A stretch of 47,500 nt of DNA. Origin: Chrysomallon squamiferum (Eukaryota; Mollusca; Gastropoda; Neomphalida; Peltospiridae). This document shows positions 1 through 17,629 of the stretch, in pieces. A model generated the notes under the pieces. That model had not been told where the DNA came from, did not search any database, and worked only from the letters and a program-made list of their open reading frames with translations. The first letter of the stretch is position 1. Each line of letters starts with the position of its first letter. The DNA lies in NCBI GenBank assembly GCA_012295275.1, contig CM022677.1, positions 19,644,041 through 19,691,540 of the forward strand, in the 5' to 3' direction. The translations under genes were made by a program, and so were the position numbers.

Positions 1-508
<508 letters not shown>

Positions 509-510
<2 letters not shown>

Positions 511-814
511 AGGACTTGGACATAGAATAGCGAGATAGTTTTATTAAATAAATAGCTCGTTAATAACAGCAATGTTGTTTAAAAATAAATAAATAAAAAT
601 AAATAAAAATATGTAGTTATTTCCCATTCCAGACAGTGTTCCACAATGGAACAAAAACCAGAGATCCTCTCATCGTGGATGTGTTTAAACTCCTATGGAC
701 AGATTGCTCTTAGAAACTCTATGGAAAAAAACACACATATTACTAGGGTTCTCAAAGACATAATCATTATTATTTCACACAAAGAAATAAGATAAATGAT
801 ATTTTATTTTCAAA
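509..814 (-). other. 3' flank of unit 1, proximal part
   Basis: Non-coding sequence after the stop of unit 1, shared with 23190-23510 and, inverted, 34070-34400. The AATAAA-type signal lies a few bases downstream of the minus-strand stop. No gene is seen. Confidence 0.6.
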
Positions 815-1667
815 TTAATCTTCACAGACGTTCGCTTTATGTTCACATATGAATCCCCTCTTCAACGAACATGGTTCATCATTCCATCTGTAACCGAATG
901 CGCCCCTCAACTGCTAACAGTTCTCTCCTCCTCCTGAATTATTGGGTTGGCCCGAATCCCAGTTTGTATAAGTTAGATCTTCTGATGTATGGCCATTCCG
1001 TTTCCACTGGAAACGACCTTCAACTTGCATATCACAAGACCCGACCCAGTAAATACCCACTGTTAAATAAATTGCGAAAATTTCAGTTTTGTTTCGTTCT
1101 TGGCTATTACTTTAAATTAATATACTAGTGTATGTATATGCAGGTGTATCATTGGATGTATGTGTGCGTGTGTATGTGTATGTGGGTGTGTATGTATAGT
1201 TGTGTGTGTGTTTGTTCGGTTCTATAACTGATGTTATGTTTATACGTTTTTTCACGTTATTATAAAAATTTTAAAATTCAGACTTACCTTTTGACTGTTT
1301 CATAATATGGTTACGAAGATATTCATCTTCTTTGGCAGAAGTGATGACAGCAAGATAGGAGTTCATGCTTTCACAGTAGTTCTGAGAAAAATAACAACGA
1401 CGACGACAATACTAATACTAATACTGATACTACTAATAATAATCTTCAGGTAATGCACTGACTATTATAATAATACTATTATTAATAGTAGTTATACAAC
1501 AGTATGGCCACCACTAAAGTTGCTATTCAACTAACAAAATACAGATTCTTTCAAAAACAGTACACTGTATAAAGCCCTTTTGTTCTTCAAAGTTTATATG
1601 TAAAAGTAAATTTACCTGCACACTGCAAAACTGAGACGAAGACGACGATTAAAACGTAAACGTTCAT
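815..1667 (-). pseudogene. C-type lectin pseudogene, unit 1 (exon 2 absent, premature TAG)
   Basis: Exon 1 at 1616-1667 encodes MNVYVLIVVFVSVLQCA, a signal peptide, with a GT donor. Exon 3 is 1288-1381 (NYCESMNSYLAVITSAKED...) with intact AG and GT. Exon 4 is 815-1059 and carries GRFQW, the sugar-site tripeptide QPN, RWNDEPC and GFICE. Two lesions are visible. No exon 2 lies between exons 1 and 3; the intron is only about 230 bases and joining exon 1 (phase 1) to exon 3 (phase 0) breaks the frame. Exon 4 also has an in-frame TAG at 914-916, just after ENC, where unit 7 has TTG. Unit 9 carries the same two lesions in inverted orientation, so they predate the duplication. Confidence 0.85.
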
Positions 1668-2443
1668 GATTTTTATTTTAGCTCAAACAACCTTCTGATC
1701 CTTTTTATTGAAAACGAAATCAAAAAGGTGAAAATTAATTAACGTCACATGTATGTATGTACGTATAAGCACAGCTGTTGTTTGTAACTTAAAACTGTTT
1801 TTAATTATAAAATCTGTATTTGTGAGAAAGAGATATTATACTACTCATCAAAACGAAATTAAAAAGGTGAAAATTAATTAACGTCACATGTATGTATGTA
1901 CGTATAAGCACAGCTGTGGTTTGTAAGTTGAAACTGTTTTTAACTATAAAAACTGTACCAGTGAGTAAGAGATGTTACATTCATCTGTGGGTGTTTATGT
2001 GTGTGGATCGGAAACAAATATTGGAGCGTAAACAGATTATTATTACATCCTGTTTGGCGGTGTGAACAGATACTGTTACTTATTCTTTTTCTGCTTCAGT
2101 ACATTAAATGTTTAGAATTATATTTATATATAATTATTTACGTCTAACTTTACGTTCGGTACTATTTTAATAAAAATTTCATGGAGTTATTGTCCGTTTA
2201 AAGGAAAAAACAGAGAATTTATTGTGAGTATTTATTTTAATAAAGCTTGAAACAATAGAGCAACAGAAACGAAACTCCGAGAACATAAACTGGAAATACT
2301 TCGTTTTTCATGTTATCATAGTAAATATATTATCATTTTATTACCATTTTTTTTATTTTTTTCATACTCTTACTTCAGTCGTCATATACCTTCAATATGC
2401 TCGGATGCTATTTTTTACTTTTTTTCCATTAGAATCACTTCAA

Positions 2444-2487
<44 letters not shown>

Positions 2488-3035
2488 CCGTAGTGTTAGT
2501 GCTTCAAGGCAGTATGACGTCATACCTAGGCCTCGTCTTCCAGATGACGTATTTTACATATATCCGATACAGTTTCAATTAGCGTTTTTGTAAATTATGT
2601 TTTCTTCAAGATTTTATTAAAAATGAGAGGGCCTAAAGAAAGCACTGCCCCAAAAAGGCAAGAAAGAAAAACAAAAATCAGTAAGTTTTTAAACTTAAAG
2701 TGATTCTAATTTTTTTTATAATAACGTACAGAGAGGCAAAATGTTAAAGTATTTTTCACGTATCTCAAAACGTTTTCTAGACAGACTGTATCAAACGTTA
2801 TTTCAAATTAAATATTTGTTCTATGCAGTGTTCAGCTTGCCGTTTTCTCTTATTATCAGTTGTTAGATTCTAGTGAAATTGTGAAATTATCTTCACTGCA
2901 ATTAAAAGTAACTGAAAAGAGCAAAAAATTACTCGGAAAATAAATGAAAAATCTGATGTTGTTCAGAACTGATAATTCAAAATCATATAAAAAAAAAAAA
3001 ATTAATAATAATGATAATAAAAGCAACAATAACAA

Positions 3036-3067
<32 letters not shown>

Positions 3068-3555
3068 GCAGACTCAACTGAAAAAATCCCAGTTATATTT
3101 CTGCTGACGTGTCCAACACTTCCGAGAAAGTGCGAACTTCCGGAATACTTCGATTGTTTTAGGAGTTTTGTTTAAGTAAGTAAGTAAGTAAGGAAATAAA
3201 TAAAAATATATATACATTTAGACACAAGATATAAAATAAAATAAATAAAATATATAAATGTATTCATTTAGACATCTGTTTATTACAACGGAAAACATTT
3301 ATTATACTTTATCAAATAAAGATACATACATTCACCACAAACAGTTTTAAAATGATATCATACCTACGATGATAACCTGAAAAACAACGAAGTATTTGTA
3401 ACTGATGTTCCCAGAATTTCTTTTATTGTTGTCTGTTGTCTCAAACTTTATTAAAACAAATACTCTTACTAAATTCTTAAATAACAAGAAATTGTCTTCA
3501 AAAGCTCATTACTCAAAGTCCTGAACTCTTCATTATATTTTATAATTCGCCAGAA
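1668..3555 (-). other. Upstream block of lectin unit 1
   Basis: Minus-strand copy of the conserved upstream module. From the start codon outward it has two tandem ~125 bp repeats (about 1730-1975), a TATATAAATATA-like stretch near 2120-2140, a TAA/TTA array (about 2445-2488), the CRE-like site, and a block with (GTT)n near 3040-3070. Matching blocks on either strand lie at 10922-12757, 20120-21653, 25685-27650, 31395-33209 and 35073-36554. No exon is recognised in it. Confidence 0.6.
2515..2522. promoter_or_regulatory. Perfect CRE palindrome TGACGTCA upstream of unit 1
   Basis: The core TGACGTCA sits inside a conserved stretch (GGTATGACGTCATACTGCC in gene sense), with a second half-site (TACGTCAT) about 30 bases away. 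TGACGTCA is the classic CREB/ATF binding palindrome. It is unchanged in all six upstream blocks, which suggests function but may only reflect recent duplication. Confidence 0.5.
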
Positions 3556-3744
3556 TCAGTGGAACACATCGACCATCTTCCAAGACAAGACACAAACCGA
3601 GCAGCTCCTCTGATGTTTGGGGCAGAAGAAAAAGCTTTTGATGGACTCGTTTATTTTTTCTGTGTTAGAAGTACACATTTCAAATACACTGACCTGCGAC
3701 ATAACTCTAACCACCGTAACTAAGAGAGATGCATGTTTCACCAT
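3556..3744 (-). other. Conserved ~62-codon reading frame of unknown function
   Basis: Open frame beginning MVKHASLLVTVVRVM and ending SWKMVDVFH before TGA. The same frame recurs in about ten places in the window, always between the GATA array and the lectin upstream block. The conserved core contains VSVFEMCTSNTEK and CPKHQRSCSV. I do not recognise the family. It may be an exon of another gene, part of a mobile element, or a chance frame copied with the duplications. Confidence 0.35.
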
Positions 3745-3889
3745 TATTATCTCCCCTTGTTTCCCTGCAGTCCAGACGTAACGTTTTACAACAGTTTTAA
3801 CAGATCATTTCGTATAACGTCAGCGTATGCTATAGGAGTGTATATACCTACATGCTGATATCGATATCTGTATCTAGATATATTATATA

Positions 3890-3919
3890 TATTTATATAT
3901 ATCTATCTATCTATTTATC

Positions 3920-3950
<31 letters not shown>

Positions 3951-3985
3951 TTATCTATCTATCTATTTATCTATCTATCTATATA
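3890..3985. repeat. (TATC)n/(GATA)n microsatellite
   Basis: Tetranucleotide TATC array with TTATC variants, at the boundary between the conserved 62-codon frame and the minisatellite, as in the other units. Confidence 0.9.
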
Positions 3986-4019
3986 TATCTATCTATCTGA
4001 TGCCAGTATGTCACATGGT

Positions 4020-4145
4020 TCCTGCAAAAGAAAGCTCACGTGATGTTCCTGTAAAAGAAAGGCTCACCTGATTTAAAAGAAAGGCTCACGTGATTTAAAA
4101 GAAAGGCTCACCTGATTTAAAAGAAAGGCTCACGTGATGTTTCTG
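4020..4145 (-). repeat. E-box minisatellite (minus orientation)
   Basis: About five units of the ~21 bp repeat GGCTCACGTGATTTAAAAGA, with CACGTG and CACCTG variants. It is the first of nine arrays of this family in the window. Confidence 0.8.
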
Positions 4146-4685
4146 GATGTGAGGTGTATTTATAGCAAAATTAAGTGCTCATGACATTTGCAAAGGTAAT
4201 TTATTTTATTTTTTTTATTATTTATTTATTTATTTATTTATTTCGAGTTTGTTGGAGAGTGTATTTGTTTATCTCTGTGTAAGTGTGAGTATGTGTGTGT
4301 GTATTTTAGTATGTGTATGGTTTTGTTTTGTGAAACGGCCTGAGACTGTGTGTTTATGTGTATATACGTGTGTGTGTTTGTTAGTGTCCAAGTGAATGTG
4401 TATTTGTTAATGTTTGCTGCAAATGTATGCTTGTTGATTTGTATGTGCGTGTTTGTGCGTGCCTGAGTGTGTGAGTTACTGACTGTGTGCATGTGTGTGT
4501 GTACGTGTGTGTTTGCTTTTGTATAGTTTTTTTATCTGTATTTTAAAATCAAGAATGACAAATATATCTCACACCAGCTGCATCTAACAACAACAAGTTC
4601 ATATTACTACGAAAACAAATCTTCTGTTACGTTGGCAGCAGCGAAATAGATAAAACATATGTTACATTCATAACACCGTAACACA
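4146..4685 (-). other. Spacer: ATTT tract, TG-rich stretch, lectin 3'-flank remnant
   Basis: Non-coding. It contains an ATTT tract (about 4205-4245), TG-rich sequence, and the flank module with ACACCAGCTGCATCTAAC. It matches the minus-oriented spacers at 37381-37960 and 40096-40680. The orientation of the modules flips near 4686. Confidence 0.55.
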
Positions 4686-4845
4686 GTCTTTCTTTTACAT
4701 CGCGTGAGCCTTCCTTTTAAATTAGGTGAGCCTGTCTTTTAAATCACGTGAGCCTTTATTTTAAATAACATGAGCCTTTCTTTTAAATCACGTGATCCAT
4801 TGCTTTTACATCACGTGAGCCTTCCTTTTGCAGCAACCATGTGAC
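4686..4845 (+). repeat. E-box minisatellite (plus orientation)
   Basis: Units of the form CACGTGAGCCTTTCTTTTAAAT running opposite to the array at 4020-4145. It is followed by CAACCATGTGACATATCGGC and a GATA stretch (about 4857-4905), the usual next module. Confidence 0.8.
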
Positions 4846-5039
4846 ATATCGGCATAAGATAGATAGATATAGATAGATAGATAGTTGGATAGATAGAGAG
4901 ATAGATATATCTAGATACGTATGTAGCTATATACAGTACTATAGAATACGTTGATGTTATAGGAAATGATCTGTTAAAATTGTTGTAAAATGTTACATCT
5001 GGGTTGCAGTGAAACAAGGGGAGATAATAATGGTGAAAC

Positions 5040-5282
5040 ATGCATCTGTCTTTTGATAAGGTGGTTAGAGTTATGCCGCAAGTCAGCGTATTCGAAATGT
5101 ATACCCGTCATATAGAAAAACTAAACGAGGCCATCAAAAATGTTTCCTTTGCCCCAAGCATCGTGGAATTTACTCGGTTCCACTGCCAAATGATAAAATA
5201 TAACGAAGAGTTCAGGACTGTGAAGAATCATGCTTTTGAAGACAATTTCTTCTTTTTTAAGAGAGATACTAGAATTTATTGA
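5040..5282 (+). other. Diverged copy of the conserved reading frame
   Basis: Frame of 80 codons containing VSVFEMYTRHIEKLNEAIK, clearly related to the other copies, but its second half departs (FHCQMIKYNEEFRTV) and runs on to a later stop. The C-terminal half is not conserved, so coding status is doubtful. Confidence 0.25.
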
Positions 5283-10020
<4,738 letters not shown>

Positions 10021-10530
10021 ACCTGGTCGTTTTGAAAGTAGCTCTGAAGCTGAAAAAGTGTAGGCACCCCTTGCAGTGCTGTGTATTTTACTTGTGTTAC
10101 GAATGTAACATATGTTTTTTAGATGCAGCAGCTGTTGTCATTGTTGACTTTAAAATACAGATAAAACACACACGTCAGTCACGTAATCACACAGTTAGTG
10201 TTGATCGTCATTCCTCTATAACATTAACATCTCGTGTTGCCACCTCGAGAGTCATAATCAGAGTGTATAATCAGACAGACAGACAGACAAAAAAAAAAAC
10301 ATACAACTAACGTGCTAACCACATCGAGGTGTTGCCAAACACGTCTACGACAGGCACGGTCTCTGACAAATACAGGATGTGTCTGTCGCAGATATCTAAT
10401 CGACTGCTGATTGATGAGTGAACTGCATCCAGTGTCAGTGCCAAACGGTAAATAGTTTATATAGGCCTTGGTTTGTATCAGAATCTTTTCATGTGCACCA
10501 TTAACTGACCCTTTCTTTTACAGAAACAGA
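10021..10530. other. Intergenic, no supported gene
   Basis: Low-copy sequence. Near 10120-10165 it carries a scrap of the lectin 3'-flank module (AGATGCAGCAGCTGTTGTCATT). A GACA run and A-run precede TAACGTGCTAACCACATCG at about 10310, resembling the insert at 26455-26516, so it may be another mobile-element end. Confidence 0.4.
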
Positions 10531-10534
10531 TTGT

Positions 10535-10572
10535 ATATAGACAGACAGACAGACACATAGATAGATAGATAC

Positions 10573-10616
<44 letters not shown>

Positions 10617-10620
10617 ATAA

Positions 10621-10651
<31 letters not shown>

Positions 10652-10660
10652 TAGATCTAG
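10535..10660. repeat. (GATA)n microsatellite
   Basis: GATA array with GACA at its start, preceded by one minisatellite-like unit (CCCTTTCTTTTACAGAAACA). Confidence 0.9.
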
Positions 10661-10732
10661 ATAGGTAGGTAGGTATATACACTAATATAGGATTCATCAG
10701 TTAAAAAGAAAGGGAAACAAGGGGAGATAATA

Positions 10733-10921
10733 ATGGTGAACCATGCATCTTTCTTAGTTACGGAGGTTAGGGTTAAGCCGCAGGTCAGTGTATTTGAAAT
10801 ATGTATCTCTAACACAGAAAAACTAAACGAGGCCATCAAAAGATTTTACTTCTAACTCAAACATCAGAGGAGCTGCTCGGTTTATGTCTTGTCTTGGAAG
10901 ATGGTCGGTGTGTTACACTGA
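10733..10921 (+). pseudogene. Conserved 62-codon frame, broken by TAA
   Basis: Begins MVNHASFLVTEVRVKPQVS and continues through NTEKLNEAIKRFYF, then a TAA where intact copies have a Cys codon. It resumes LKHQRSCSVYVLSWKMVGV before a final TGA. Otherwise it aligns along its full length with the copies at 17096 and 25496. Confidence 0.4.
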
Positions 10922-11973
10922 TTTTGACAAATTACAAAATATAAAGAAGAGTTCAGGACTGTGATTAATGATGCTTTTGAAGAAGATATCTTGCTTTTTT
11001 AAAGAATTTAGTAACAGTATTTGTTTTAATAAAGTTTGAAACAGCAGAGCAAAATAAATGAAATTCTGGGAATATCAGTTGCAAATACTTCGTTGTTTTT
11101 CAGGTTATCATCGTAAGTATGATATCATTTAATAATTGTTTTCTTTATAATGATAAAGTATAATAGTGAGTTTTCCTTCCTGTGATAAACAGCTAGTCTC
11201 TGTGTAAATACATTTGTATGTCCGTACGTATGTATCAATGTGTGTATTTTTATGAGTATCTATGTGTTTAAATATATATATTTTTTTATTTATTTCCTTA
11301 CTTACTTACTTTCTTGAACAAAACTCCTAAAACAATCGAAGTATTACGGAAGTTTTGGACACGTCAACAAAAATCTAACTGAGATTTTTTCAATTGGGTG
11401 TGTTGTTGTTGTTGTTGTTGTTGCTTTTTATTATCATTATTATTATTTTTTTCCTTATTTTTTCTTATACTATTTTGAATTATCAGTTCTAAACAATATC
11501 AGATTTCTCATTTATTTTCCTAGTAATTTTCTGCTCTTTTCAGTTACTTTTAATTGCAGTGAAGATAATTTCAACAGAATCTAGAAAATGATAATAAGAG
11601 AAAACGGCAAGCTGAACACTGCAGAGAACAAATATTTAATTTGAAATAACGTTTGATACAGTCTGTCTAGAAAACGTTTTGAGATATGTGAAAAATACTT
11701 TATCATTTTGCCTCTCTGTATGTAATTAAAAAATATATATAAAAAATCACTTTAAGTTTAAAAACTGACTGATTTTTGTTTTCATTTCCTGCCTTTTTGG
11801 GGCATCGCTTTCTTCTGGCCTTTTTTGTCTCTCATTTTTAATAAAATCTCGAAGAAAACATAATTTACAAAAACGCTAATTGAAAATGTATCGGATATAT
11901 GTAAAATACGTCATCTGGAAGACTGGGCCTAGGTATGACGTCATACTGCCTTGAAGCACTAACTCAACGGCTA

Positions 11974-12033
<60 letters not shown>

Positions 12034-12757
12034 GAAGGGATTCTAATGGAAAAAAAGTAATAAATAGCATCCCAGCATATTGAAGGTATATGACGACTGA
12101 AGAAGGTAAAAAAAAAATGTAATAAAATGATAATGAAAAACATGAAAAACGAAGTATTTCCAGTTTATGTTTTCGGAATTTCATTTTTTTTCCTCTATTG
12201 TTTCAAGCTTTATTAAAATAAATACTCACAATAAATTCTCATTTTTTCCTTTAAACGCACGATAACTCCATGATATTTTCACTAAAATTCTACCTAACCT
12301 AAAATAAAACGTAATTGATTATCTAATGAAGCAGAAAAAGAATAGGTAACAGTATCTGTTCACACCACCTAACAGGATGTAATAATAATCTGTTTACGCT
12401 CCAATATTTGTTTCCGATCCACACACATAAACACCCACAGATGAATGTAACATCTCTTACTCACTCGTACAGTTTCTATAATTAAAAACAGTTTCAACTT
12501 ACAAACCACAGCTGAGCTTACACGTACATACAGACTTGTGACGTTAACTAATTGTCACCTTCTTGATTTCGTTTTGATGAGTAGTATAATATCTCTTTCT
12601 CACACATACAGATTTTATAATTAAAAACAGTTTTAAGTTACAAACAACAGCTGTGCTTATACGTACATACATACATGTGACGTTAATTGATTTTCACCTC
12701 TTTGATTTCGTTTTCAATAAAAAGGATCAGAAGGCTGTTTCTGCTAAAATAAAAATC
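10922..12757 (+). other. Upstream block of lectin unit 3
   Basis: Complete copy of the upstream module: GTT run (about 11400-11425), AGCTGAACACTGCA stretch, CRE-like site, TAA array (about 11973-12030), and the doubled ~125 bp repeat (about 12472-12720) ending just before exon 1. No exon seen. Confidence 0.6.
11936..11943. promoter_or_regulatory. TGACGTCA (CRE palindrome), 0.8 kb upstream of unit 3
   Basis: Identical core and flanks to the sites at 2515, 20792, 26793, 32401 and 35901. A partner half-site ACGTCAT lies at about 11908. It is about 820 bases upstream of the exon 1 start codon. Confidence 0.5.
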
Positions 12758-15181
<2,424 letters not shown>

Positions 15182-15276
15182 CTTTGCCTCAGCCCACGTA
15201 GCTGTCACTCCTTTACGGGAAAACCAGTAGCAACTTTTGCCATAACGAATAAAACCAGATTGGCATCTTCCAGCAT
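15182..15276 (-). pseudogene. Orphan lectin exon 2, inverted relative to unit 3
   Basis: A 95-nt exon 2 (DAGRCQSGFIRYGKSCYWFSR...TWAEAK) with intact AG acceptor (GATTAAG) and canonical GTGAGT donor. It differs from unit 3 exon 2 by one synonymous base. No exon 1 lies upstream, and downstream exons on this strand are absent until unit 2. It looks like a gene fragment left by an inverted duplication anchored in the CT/GA tracts. Confidence 0.75.
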
Positions 15277-15820
15277 CTTAATCAAAAAAAAAAAATATTG
15301 TGTCAAATATCTATTCACACAATACTATGTAAAATGATATGGACTTACTGTTATAAATGTAACACGATATTTTATTTATTTCATTTATTTTTCGCTGCTG
15401 CCCATGTTGTAGTAATATTAACTTGTAGTTGTTAGATGCAGCTGTTGTAGGATATAATTGTCATTCTTGATTTTAAAATATAGATTAAAAATGCTACAAA
15501 AGCAAACACACACTTACACTCACATATACACACGAACCCATATGCACACAGTCACTCACTCACAGACACACGCACGTGTGCCAACAAGCATACATTTAGA
15601 GGAAAAATAACAAATACACATTCACATACACACTAACAAATAGACACACACACACATTTATACATAAAAAAATACAGTTTCACCCCGTTACACAAAACAA
15701 AAACACTTTAATACACACATACACACTCGCACACATATACAGACATAAACAAATACACTCTCCAACAGACCCCAAATAAATAAATATATAAATAAATTAA
15801 TTAATAAATAAACAGAATGA

Positions 15821-15855
<35 letters not shown>

Positions 15856-15914
15856 TATTGCCTTTCCAATATCAAGAGAATTTTATTTTTGCTATACATT
15901 TACCTTACATCCAC
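15277..15914. other. Spacer: lectin 3'-flank module, CA-rich stretch, TAA array
   Basis: Contains TTCGCTGCTGCCCA, ATGCAGCTGTTGTAG, an ACAC-rich stretch, ATAAATA runs and a TAA array (about 15816-15852). The same order occurs at 30100-30450. No gene seen. Confidence 0.6.
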
Positions 15915-16218
15915 TGCCCAAAACATATTTAACTACAACCACGAACGTGCTAAAACTGCAAGGCAAGGTCGGAAACCTTTTCATGGCCATGTCTGGGAGA
16001 ATGATTCCGATGAGAGAATTTCAAATGTTGTAGAAGAGGCAATAACTGATCATTTGCGCCTCTAGATTTCCACACAATTCATGAAGCACTGCTGTACTAA
16101 ACGAAAGCAGACAACAGTTGATACAACGGAGCGAGAAGAAACTGAAGATAGCGAGAATGAGGAGCTGCTGCATGTTGAATTTCTGAAAAATACACGTGTC
16201 AGTACTAAAACGAGATAA
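15915..16218 (+). pseudogene. Unidentified coding-like segment, copy 1 (internal TAG)
   Basis: In the frame ending TAA at 16216-16218 it reads NYNHERAKTARQGRKPFHG, HVWENDSDERISNVVEEA, a TAG at 16063-16065, then ISTQFMKHCCTKRKQTTVD and REETEDSENEELLHVEFL. The second copy at 24307-24708 keeps this frame open. I do not recognise the family. It lacks a start Met, so it may be a terminal exon or a transposon ORF fragment. It is directly followed by the minisatellite. Confidence 0.4.
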
Positions 16219-16221
16219 AAG

Positions 16222-16690
16222 TGAGCCATAATTTTACAGAAACGTCAGATGAGCCTTTGTTTTACAGAAACATCAGGTGAGCCTTTGTTTTACAGAAATA
16301 ACAGGTGAGCCTTTCTTTTACAGAAACATCACGTGAGCCTTTCTTTCACAGAAACATCATGTGAGCCTTTGTATTACAGAAACACCACGCCAGCCTTTCT
16401 TTTACAGACACATCACGTGAAACTTTCTTTCACAGACACGTTACGTGAACCTTTCCTTAACAGAAACATAACGTGAAACTTTGTTTTACAGAAACATCAC
16501 GTGAGCGTTTGTTTCACAGAAATATCACGTGAGCCTTTCTTTTGCAGCAACCATGTGACATATTATTTTACAGAAACATAGTGAGCCTTTCTTTTTAAAT
16601 CAAGTGAGCCTTTCTTTCACAGAAACATCCCTTGAGCCTCTCTTTTACAGAAACATCACGTGAGCCTTTCTTTTGCAGCAACCATGTCAC
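16222..16690 (+). repeat. E-box minisatellite, 28 bp form
   Basis: About sixteen units near GTGAGCCTTTCTTTTACAG plus AAACATCAC, many joined as CACGTG. Each unit reads pyrimidine tract, ACAG, nine bases, then GTGAG. It ends TTTTGCAGCAACCATGT, the common boundary before the GATA module. Confidence 0.9.
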
Positions 16691-17095
16691 ATATTGGAAT
16701 CAGATAGCTAGATAGATATATACATACATACAAACATACACTACTACAGGACACCTTGACGTGTTATAGGAAATGATCAGTTAAATCTGTTGTAAAATGT
16801 TACGTCTGGGCAGCAGTGAAACAAAGGGAGATAATAATGGTGTGACGTGCATCTTACCTCGTTAAGGTGGTTAGAGTTATGCCGCAGGTCAGAGTATTCT
16901 CTGTCTCTCTCATTCACACACGCACACACAGACACACGCACACACAAACACACGCACACATACAAACAAACATACATTTACATCAAACAGTAACATATAC
17001 ACATTCACCTGCACACTAACAAACATACACACACATAAACACACAAACACAGTCTCACCCCGTTTCACAAAACAAAAACCCAAGGGGAGACAATA
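16691..17095 (+). other. GATA/CATA remnant, GGGAGATAATAATGG module and CA-rich stretch
   Basis: Contains the first half of the conserved-frame module (CAAAGGGAGATAATAATGG to ATGCCGCAGGTCAG), which then diverges into CA-rich repeats before the module restarts at about 17080. The same half-then-full arrangement occurs at 25200-25500 and 30900-31206. Confidence 0.55.
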
Positions 17096-17284
17096 ATGGT
17101 GAATCATGCATCTTTCTTAGTTACGGAGGTTAGGATTATGCCGCAGGTCAGTGTATTTGAAATGTGTATCTCTAACACAGAAAAACTAAACGAGGCCATC
17201 AAAAGATTTTACTTCTGCCTCAAACATCAGAGGAGCTGCTCGATTTGTGTCTTGTCTTGGAAGATGGTCGATGTGTTCCACTGA
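17096..17284 (+). other. Conserved 62-codon reading frame, intact
   Basis: Begins MVNHASFLVTEVRIMPQVS and ends SICVLSWKMVDVFH before TGA. Full length and uninterrupted relative to other copies. A ...TTATGCCGCAG boundary precedes the most conserved part. Family unknown. Confidence 0.35.
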
Positions 17285-17629
17285 TTCTGGCGAATCATAA
17301 AATATAATGAAGAGTTTTAATATTTAATTTGAAATAACGTTTGATACAGCCTGCCTAGAAAACGTTTTCAGACACACGAAAAATACTTTATCAGTTCTTC
17401 TCTCTGTATATTATTACTGTAAAACAATTCATTGTAAATTTAAAAACTGACTGATTTTTGTTTTCCTCTCTTGCCTTTTTGGGGCGGTGCTTTCTTCTGG
17501 TCCTTTTTGTCTCTCATTTATAATAAAATCGTGAAGAAAGCATTATTGACAAAAACGCTAATAGAAAATGTGTACGTGAGTGTCTTTAATATAAAATTTG
17601 AGACACAACATTTTTTTGTTTTGATTAAG
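17285..17629 (+). other. Collapsed upstream block of unit 5
   Basis: Short pieces of the upstream module (AACGTTTGATACAGCCTG, then TTTTTGGGGCGGTG and AAAACGCTAATAGAAAATG) run directly into the end of intron 1. The CRE-like site, TAA array, doubled repeat and exon 1 are all missing, so a deletion of more than 1 kb is implied. Confidence 0.6.

Noticed and set aside
871-1128. Plus-strand frame over 871-1128 and its mirror at 33765-34013
   Set aside because: Antisense shadows of exon 4 in units 1 and 9.
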